This document shows positions 59,125 through 64,000 of a stretch of 64,000 bases of DNA, one piece after another; positions within the stretch are counted from its first letter, which is position 1; each line of letters opens with the position of its first letter. The stretch is from a virus. Position numbers and translations under genes: made by a program. The notes under the pieces were generated by a model, which was given only the letters and a program-made list of their open reading frames with translations, was not told the DNA's origin and did no database searches. The stretch lies in IMG/VR virus record IMGVR_UViG_3300042465_004839, positions 1-64,000 of that record. The stretch is one strand, 5' to 3'.

Positions 59125-59497
59125 TTGCTTTTAAATGTAATGCTAAAATGTTTTCTGCTTCTCCTGCCTTTACTCTTTCTACTTCTGACTTCTCATCAGT
59201 AGTCATCTTAATATAAAGCTTTTCTAAATCAGTATCAAGATCAGGCAGTAGTTTGATTATTTTTAAACTTGTTTCAGATTGCGCTCTTGCATCTTCGTCT
59301 TCGTGCTGACTACGAATAGTAAAAGGAGATTTATCTATCTCATCTTGCCAAGATTTTTTCTGTTTATAAATAGTCATATAAGTAGAAAGAGAATGACTTT
59401 TTTTGACAATTGAAAATAATCTGCTCCACTCTTTAATTTTAATTTGAAAGTCTAAATTTAATTTAACTAATTCTTTCTTTTCTATTTCTGTAAGCAT
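59108..59497 (-). CDS. Putative terminase small subunit
   Basis: A 129-aa helical, charged protein that overlaps the large subunit gene by 17 bases. Position and size fit a small terminase subunit, which chooses the packaging site. No HTH is clear, so the call is from context. Confidence 0.55.
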   Translation of the reverse strand: MLTEIEKKELVKLNLDFQIKIKEWSRLFSIVKKSHSLSTYMTIYKQKKSWQDEIDKSPFTIRSQHEDEDARAQSETSLKIIKLLPDLDTDLEKLYIKMTTDEKSEVERVKAGEAENILALHLKANGEKA

Positions 59498-59498
59498 A

Positions 59499-59993
59499 TT
59501 ATAATACGTTTAAATTAACAAATTCTTGACGATTTATTATAGCAGCAACATCGTAAGCAACTGCTGCATCTAATTCTTTTGCAAAAAATCCCAAATGCTT
59601 TACATTTCCATTTATTCTTATTTGAGAATGCCATTTATTACCTGCTCTATACCAAGAAACTCCCAAATATTTGCTACTACTATTTTTAGCACTTGTTGCG
59701 TTCCAATTATTTTGAAGTGATGTGCATACTCTTAAATTTGATTTTTGATTATCTAATCCATTGTGGTTTATGTGGTCAACAACTAATTTATTGCCTTCTT
59801 TCAGCTTCATTATAAATCGGTGCATTTTAACTGATGTTCTTTTGTTGCCAATCCACACCATTCGTTTTACATAAAAAGTATTTTTTTCTTTTTGTACGCC
59901 CCACTTGAATTGATTCAATTCCTCAAAATCTTCATCATCTACTAGTACTTTAAAAGTCCCGTATTTCGGTGACTCAATTATTATTTTTTCCAT
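59499..59993 (-). CDS. HNH-AP2 homing endonuclease
   Basis: A 164-aa protein with an HNH core (MHRFIMKLKEGNKLVVDHIN, DNQKSNLRVCT in order) and a C-terminal AP2 domain (SSKYLGVSWYRAGNKWHSQI, then LGFFAKELDAAVAYD). This is a common phage homing enzyme. It is inserted between the tail genes and the terminase genes and has a strong inverted repeat upstream of its start. It ends one base before the small terminase gene. Confidence 0.9.
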   Translation of the reverse strand: MEKIIIESPKYGTFKVLVDDEDFEELNQFKWGVQKEKNTFYVKRMVWIGNKRTSVKMHRFIMKLKEGNKLVVDHINHNGLDNQKSNLRVCTSLQNNWNATSAKNSSSKYLGVSWYRAGNKWHSQIRINGNVKHLGFFAKELDAAVAYDVAAIINRQEFVNLNVL

Positions 59994-60008
59994 AATGTTT
60001 GTTTTTTA

Positions 60009-60040
60009 AGCAAGTACTAACTTCCAAATTAGTACTTGCT
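60009..60040 (-). repeat. 12-base inverted repeat upstream of the HNH gene
   Basis: AGCAAGTACTAA (60009-60020) and TTAGTACTTGCT (60029-60040) are perfect complements around an eight-base loop. On the minus strand A-rich DNA, not T, follows, so it is not a standard terminator for the tail genes. It may dampen transcription or translation of the homing gene. Confidence 0.75.
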
Positions 60041-60059
60041 GTTATTGTAATGTTTATTA

Positions 60060-60527
60060 TTATACGCAAATATAAGTTCCTGAAACATACCAATCATCAG
60101 CTACTGAAAGTGGATTTACAGGAGTGTTATATTTAAATGCTAAATCATTAGTAGTTCCACCGTACCATAATAGCATATTAGTACTTGAAGGAATGCCTTC
60201 CCCAAGTATTCTATAATGCTGAACAGCAGAATCGTCATAAACTTGTCCATCTCTAAACACATACTGAACAGATGGGGCAAAAGGTAATGTTACCGAGTAT
60301 TGACCAGTTCCAAAGTTAGTAACAGTAGCACAATTGATATTTATAGTAAAATGTACAAGCCTTCCTATTTTAATATAAGAACCCGTAGCAGGGTTAGAAG
60401 AATAAGTAAGCCCTGTTCCAGACCAAATTGGTGTATATGATACAACATCAGAGTTTGCTCTGTTATCTATATAATCATTTAAAGAATCCATTACGGATTG
60501 AGGTATTGGTGTTTTTAGTATTGTCAT
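60060..60527 (-). CDS. Tail-tip or fibre-associated protein
   Basis: A 155-aa beta-rich protein. The segments VSYTPIWSGTGLTYSSNPA and YIKIGRLVHFTINI, then TNFGTGQYSVTLPF, follow a jelly-roll pattern found in tail and decoration proteins. The start is helical and may attach to the fibre. Last tail gene before the HNH insertion. Confidence 0.65.
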   Translation of the reverse strand: MTILKTPIPQSVMDSLNDYIDNRANSDVVSYTPIWSGTGLTYSSNPATGSYIKIGRLVHFTININCATVTNFGTGQYSVTLPFAPSVQYVFRDGQVYDDSAVQHYRILGEGIPSSTNMLLWYGGTTNDLAFKYNTPVNPLSVADDWYVSGTYICV

Positions 60528-60528
60528 A

Positions 60529-60759
60529 TTAGTATTGCCATTGAGTTAGTAAAAAGTCTAAATTATTATTCATTGAAACTGTGTCGGTATCGTTTGACTG
60601 TAAAGAATCTACAATAGACAAGCTTATAAAAGGATAAAAAGAAATAAGATTGTTAGGATAGTTACTTCCTTTTGTGTACTCATTTGTTACCAATCCTTCA
60701 CTTAAAAGTATTTTATTAATAGCAGTCTTAAAAGTAGTTGCGTATCTTGGTCTAAGCAT
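60529..60759 (-). CDS. Small tail-operon protein
   Basis: A 76-aa protein that overlaps its upstream neighbour by eight bases and lies one base before the jelly-roll gene. No domain recognised. Confidence 0.6.
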   Translation of the reverse strand: MLRPRYATTFKTAINKILLSEGLVTNEYTKGSNYPNNLISFYPFISLSIVDSLQSNDTDTVSMNNNLDFLLTQWQY

Positions 60760-61618
60760 TTCTTACATTTTTATTAGTGTCAAACAGTACTGAATTTATG
60801 TAGTCAAGATTATTTTGAATGTCACTTGCGCTATAAGTAGCATCTGTAAAAGATTGTATGTAAGGCATAGACAAACAAGTAACTGCTTTAATATAATTTG
60901 CTCTAAAATCTTCGCTCACATTATAAGTTCCATTAGCTAATGAATCGTTATATCCTTTAATGACATCGGTAGCATTAGCGTCTGTCCAAAATGCAGAAGT
61001 AGAAGTATCTAAAAATGCTACTACATAAGCAGTACCACTTACTGTAAAATCATCGTTTGCAACTCCTGTAAAAGTTTGCCCAACATAATAGGTAGAAACA
61101 GAATTAACTACTATAGAACTTCCTAAAGTACCTTGAACTAAATAAACACCATCTGAAAGTAAATCACCGCTATTATATCTTGTATTAAAAATATCGTAAC
61201 GGACATACCTAAAGTTATCTTGAAAGTAAGTATCAGCCTCACCAATTGTACTTGGGGTATAAACACTTGTAATTTTAGAGCTTGGAATAGTTAAGTTAGG
61301 CAAACAGTAGTATCCTGTAGTTTTAACTACAACACCACTTGTAGGTAATATAAAGTCATCGTGTGCTACAAATACATTATTAGCAACATAAGTATGCCCA
61401 TTAAGAGCAAAAGAACCACTAACAACAGTATACTCAGTATTGGCTAATAAAGAAGAAACCGTTGTAGCATTGAGAATGCTATTGTAAGTAGCAAATAAGT
61501 ACCTAATACCATTAATAGAGGAAATACTAACACCAAGTGTAGTATAGTCTGTACTATCAGCCACACTAATTGTTTCATTTGTATTCTTGTCATAAGAAAT
61601 TATTATATCTGTTGCCAT
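60752..61618 (-). CDS. Tail protein with repeated beta module
   Basis: A 288-aa Thr/Ser/Asn-rich protein. The beta module EYTVVSGSFALNGHTYVANN recurs in part later (YLVQGTLGSSIVVNSVSTYY), and a similar module is found in the plus-strand gene 51162-52037. The C-terminal 50 residues are helical. It shares one base with the fibre gene. Confidence 0.65.
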   Translation of the reverse strand: MATDIIISYDKNTNETISVADSTDYTTLGVSISSINGIRYLFATYNSILNATTVSSLLANTEYTVVSGSFALNGHTYVANNVFVAHDDFILPTSGVVVKTTGYYCLPNLTIPSSKITSVYTPSTIGEADTYFQDNFRYVRYDIFNTRYNSGDLLSDGVYLVQGTLGSSIVVNSVSTYYVGQTFTGVANDDFTVSGTAYVVAFLDTSTSAFWTDANATDVIKGYNDSLANGTYNVSEDFRANYIKAVTCLSMPYIQSFTDATYSASDIQNNLDYINSVLFDTNKNVRNA

Positions 61619-62922
61619 TATGGAGTACCTGCTATTTGTGAAACTATGTAGAAATTGTCTAATTTATTATAAACTATTTCTATTGAACTGTTGTTATATA
61701 AAAGTGATATATCCGAACTTGAACCATCAATAAGTTTAGGAGAAACTTGAATTTTTACTGTATTAGCACCTCCTGCTATTCTTTTGTAGAAAAATCTTTC
61801 CCCACCAACAAATGATGTTACATCTGGAGGAGTAAGTACTACTATATTGGTAGATGTAGGGTCTAAAAATAAATTCCTATCTGTAACAGCAGTAGTATAA
61901 GAAGCAGTTGTAATAGTTTTTATGGCAGTATTGTTAATAGTAGAAACTAAAACCTTTTTTAAGTTTCCGCTATCACTATTATCAGAAACAAGTATTGAAT
62001 CATTTTGAGCAGCACTTACAATTGTTTTTCCTGTAATTGCTGTTTTATCTATAGTTAAAGCACCGCTGCCTAGAACATCACCTGTATGAGTAGCGTTAGT
62101 AACCTTTGCTGTGTTAGCAGCCATCTCTGCTATTTCAGTTGCAGTGTACCACTTATTAGTAGCTCCTGCTACAATATTATCAGCACCAAGTGTTACTGTA
62201 GCTCCTGTTAGTCCGTTTAATGTTACAATTCCAACTGAAGGTGATGCCCAAACCGCATTATCAGAACCGTCTACTGTTAAAACTTTAGTCCTGTTTGTCA
62301 CAGTTCCTACTGCTGCTAAAGCATTTATTGCTGTTTGTGCTGTTGATGCACCTGTTCCTCCTTTAGCAATACTTAATTTAGTAGTTGCTGCAAGAGTATC
62401 TATCTCTATTTTAGTCGGATCAACATCTATTGTAAGTTTATTTGGTGTGCCACTACTTGGAGTTAAAGTAATTTTATCTCCACTTGCAGCAACCATTGTG
62501 AACCATTCATTTGCATTACCTGCACTATTTACTCTAAGCATTTGATATGCTCCTCCTATTGTAGTAAGTCCATTACCACCTTTACCGTAAGGTACTGTTG
62601 GTAAGTCTGCTGCTACCATTGCTCTCATTGTAGGTTTAGCAGAACCCACAGATACTGCACTTGCATAAATAAGATTAGCAGCAGTAGCTACTTTAGTAAA
62701 AGTAATTACAGGAGCTGTAGTAGGATTAGTTATATTAACATTAAGAAAATCAGCGTTAGTATCGGAGTCGACTTCAGCAACAGAAGTTACACTTCCGCTA
62801 CTTGGAGAAGCATCTTGTAAGGCTCTGATTGCTGCTTGTATTTGTGCTTGGCTTGTGGCAAAGTCTATAATTGTTAGTTCCTTCCCTGCTTCTGGTGTAG
62901 GGAGTGTAAATGTGCTTGGCAT
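61618..62922 (-). CDS. Tail-fibre protein
   Basis: A 434-aa Thr/Ala/Val-rich protein. A segment reading YGKGGNGLTTIGGAYQMLR, then later SIAKGGTGASTAQTAINAL, is a repeat type common in tail fibres, where GGxG knobs precede a helix. A C-terminal beta part follows (TTASYTTAVTDRNLFLDPT). It begins behind a leaderless promoter and heads the tail and packaging operon. Confidence 0.8.
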   Translation of the reverse strand: MPSTFTLPTPEAGKELTIIDFATSQAQIQAAIRALQDASPSSGSVTSVAEVDSDTNADFLNVNITNPTTAPVITFTKVATAANLIYASAVSVGSAKPTMRAMVAADLPTVPYGKGGNGLTTIGGAYQMLRVNSAGNANEWFTMVAASGDKITLTPSSGTPNKLTIDVDPTKIEIDTLAATTKLSIAKGGTGASTAQTAINALAAVGTVTNRTKVLTVDGSDNAVWASPSVGIVTLNGLTGATVTLGADNIVAGATNKWYTATEIAEMAANTAKVTNATHTGDVLGSGALTIDKTAITGKTIVSAAQNDSILVSDNSDSGNLKKVLVSTINNTAIKTITTASYTTAVTDRNLFLDPTSTNIVVLTPPDVTSFVGGERFFYKRIAGGANTVKIQVSPKLIDGSSSDISLLYNNSSIEIVYNKLDNFYIVSQIAGTP

Positions 62923-62926
62923 GGTA

Positions 62927-62934
62927 CAAATATA
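62927..62934 (-). promoter_or_regulatory. Promoter -7 element for tail/packaging operon, leaderless
   Basis: TATATTTG on the minus strand, four bases before the ATG at 62922. Confidence 0.65.
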
Positions 62935-62937
62935 ATA

Positions 62938-63180
62938 TTATTTTGATAAACTCTTATGTTTTTTAATATATTCTGTTAGCGCAGCACAAATAATTGCACT
63001 TTCACCTTTTAGACCATTTTGGTCTATAATCTCATACATATCAATAAGCTGATTAACACTAACCCTTGTTTGAATAATAGAACTAACGTACATTCCTATG
63101 CCTATTTTCTTAACACATTTAAGCCTAATATCCTCTGGCAATGCATCAATTCTCATCTTTTGATTATTACTTAATTCCAT
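62938..63180 (-). CDS. Small helical hypothetical protein
   Basis: An 80-aa helical protein with a basic C-terminus. A minus-strand element TACCTTTG at 63203-63210 is its promoter candidate. It is divergent from the scaffold-like gene. Function unknown. Confidence 0.6.
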   Translation of the reverse strand: MELSNNQKMRIDALPEDIRLKCVKKIGIGMYVSSIIQTRVSVNQLIDMYEIIDQNGLKGESAIICAALTEYIKKHKSLSK

Positions 63181-63202
63181 ATATGTATGACAATAACATA
63201 CG

Positions 63203-63210
63203 CAAAGGTA
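63203..63210 (-). promoter_or_regulatory. Promoter -7 element, minus strand
   Basis: TACCTTTG on the minus strand, 22 bases before the ATG at 63180. A weaker plus-strand GACATTTG at 63242-63249 precedes the scaffold-like gene. Confidence 0.5.
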
Positions 63211-63268
63211 TGAAAATAGTATTAATAAACAATATTAATATGACATTTGTAGCGAAAACAACCATATA

Positions 63269-64000
63269 ATGAGTACAGAAGCAGAAAGACTTGCAGCAGA
63301 GTACATGGAGGAAAACTCCAAAAATGCTGACCCAATTGTAGTAGAAACGCCAGTTGAGGTAGAAAAACCAGTAGCAGTAGAACCTACAACAGTAGTAGCA
63401 GATGAGGTGGTAACACTAAAAACTGAAACAGAAGAAGTAGAAAAAATATCGCTCTTTGACAACATTGATAACATAGACAAAACTGAAACTGCAACGAAAG
63501 AAGTAACATCAGAATTGCCTGAAAGTATTAAAGCACAGTTAGCCGAATACGAAGCCTTAAAGGCTGAACGTGAAGCAGAAGCTAATTCAGATATGTACAA
63601 ACTACTTAAAAGTGGTTTAACATTAGAACAAATAGCTAATGGAATTACCAAAGTAGACTACTCAAGCTTTACTACATCTGACTTAATTAAGTTAGAGTTA
63701 GAGAAGGCAGGCTTAACAGGTGAAGAGTTAGAAGAAGCGTTAGAGGAAGAGGTAAGTGGATTTAATTCCCTAACACCTTTAGCTAAAGCAAAGTACGAAA
63801 ACGAATTAAAGTCTAACTATAAGACAGAGATTAAGTACGATGAGGCTACTAAACTTTTAGAAGATGCTTTAAAGGCAAATGCTAAGAACCCTGTAAGTCA
63901 AGAAGAGTATATTAAACAGCAAGAGGAACAGACTGCTGCTAATATTAAGGCTGACACAGAAAGCATAGATAAGTACTTAGGTATTTTGAAAGGCAAAGGA
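63269..64000 (+). CDS. Scaffold-like virion protein, 3' partial
   Basis: The frame starts with ATG at 63269 and runs off the right edge after 244 codons. The protein is very acidic, with many Glu, Ala, Thr and Val, then helical (ELEKAGLTGEELEEALEE). This is typical of capsid scaffolding proteins, which lie directly before the major capsid gene. The capsid gene would then be just outside the window. Confidence 0.6.
   Translation, partial: MSTEAERLAAEYMEENSKNADPIVVETPVEVEKPVAVEPTTVVADEVVTLKTETEEVEKISLFDNIDNIDKTETATKEVTSELPESIKAQLAEYEALKAEREAEANSDMYKLLKSGLTLEQIANGITKVDYSSFTTSDLIKLELEKAGLTGEELEEALEEEVSGFNSLTPLAKAKYENELKSNYKTEIKYDEATKLLEDALKANAKNPVSQEEYIKQQEEQTAANIKADTESIDKYLGILKGKG

Noticed and set aside
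1-64000. Alternative genetic code or stop-codon recoding
   Set aside because: TAA, TAG and TGA all end well-formed genes, and the giant genes have no in-frame stops, so the standard bacterial code fits.

Overview
The window looks like part of the genome of a tailed double-stranded DNA phage that infects a member of the Bacteroidota, such as a Flavobacterium-like host. The DNA is AT-rich and genes are packed tightly with ATGA or TAATG overlaps. Shine-Dalgarno sites are mostly absent. Promoters carry the Bacteroidota-type -7 element TAnnTTTG. The standard bacterial code fits, because TAA, TAG and TGA all end genes. Terminase, portal, large internal virion proteins, tail-fibre modules, a lysis cassette, phage replication proteins and several homing endonucleases are all present. 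No major capsid gene, DNA polymerase or RNA polymerase was found. The capsid gene probably lies just past the right edge, after a scaffold-like gene that is cut at position 64000. The virion looks podovirus-like, because of large internal polyvalent proteins and the lack of a tape measure or tail-tube gene. A relation to crAss-like phages is only a guess.

Layout. 1-4500 (+): tail-fibre or receptor-binding proteins with a GIY-YIG endonuclease inserted. 4500-7000 (+): lysis cassette with holin-like and spanin-like membrane proteins around a T4-type lysozyme, including two out-of-frame overlapping gene pairs. 7000-11550 (+): replication and recombination genes (DUF1064 nuclease, SSB-like protein, SMC-like ATPase, DnaA domain IV-like and AP2-like DNA-binding proteins, NinG-like HNH protein). 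11550-18790 (-): an array of 26 mostly tiny genes, nearly all preceded by the same A-rich leader. 19200-20000 (-): an HTH regulator and a basic protein. 20150-20563 (+): a second GIY-YIG gene. 20670-25300 (-): small genes, two odd tRNA-like genes, a metallopeptidase and a calcineurin-like phosphoesterase.

25480-33512 (+): a short structured RNA, HNH genes, a replisome-organiser-like protein, a RecA/DnaB-like ATPase, a C5 cytosine methyltransferase, a serine recombinase and small genes. 33513-34140: a 628-base gene-free stretch holding at least two short promoter-to-terminator RNAs and a GC-richer, hairpin-rich segment. 34141-52989 (+): virion proteins, including 3079-aa and 1373-aa polyvalent proteins, with a ferritin-like gene between them. 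53028-62922 (-): connector, portal, terminase and tail genes. This operon converges on the previous one at a strong bidirectional terminator. 63269-64000 (+): scaffold-like gene, partial.

How the genes work together. Early genes on both strands take over the host and replicate DNA. Virion genes are split between two converging operons. Homing endonucleases sit at module junctions. The most unusual elements are: a family of small RNAs whose first hairpin loop is complementary to the terminator loop; the repeated leader of the small-gene array; a set of promoters that abut start codons and imply leaderless mRNAs; and the two aberrant tRNA-like genes.
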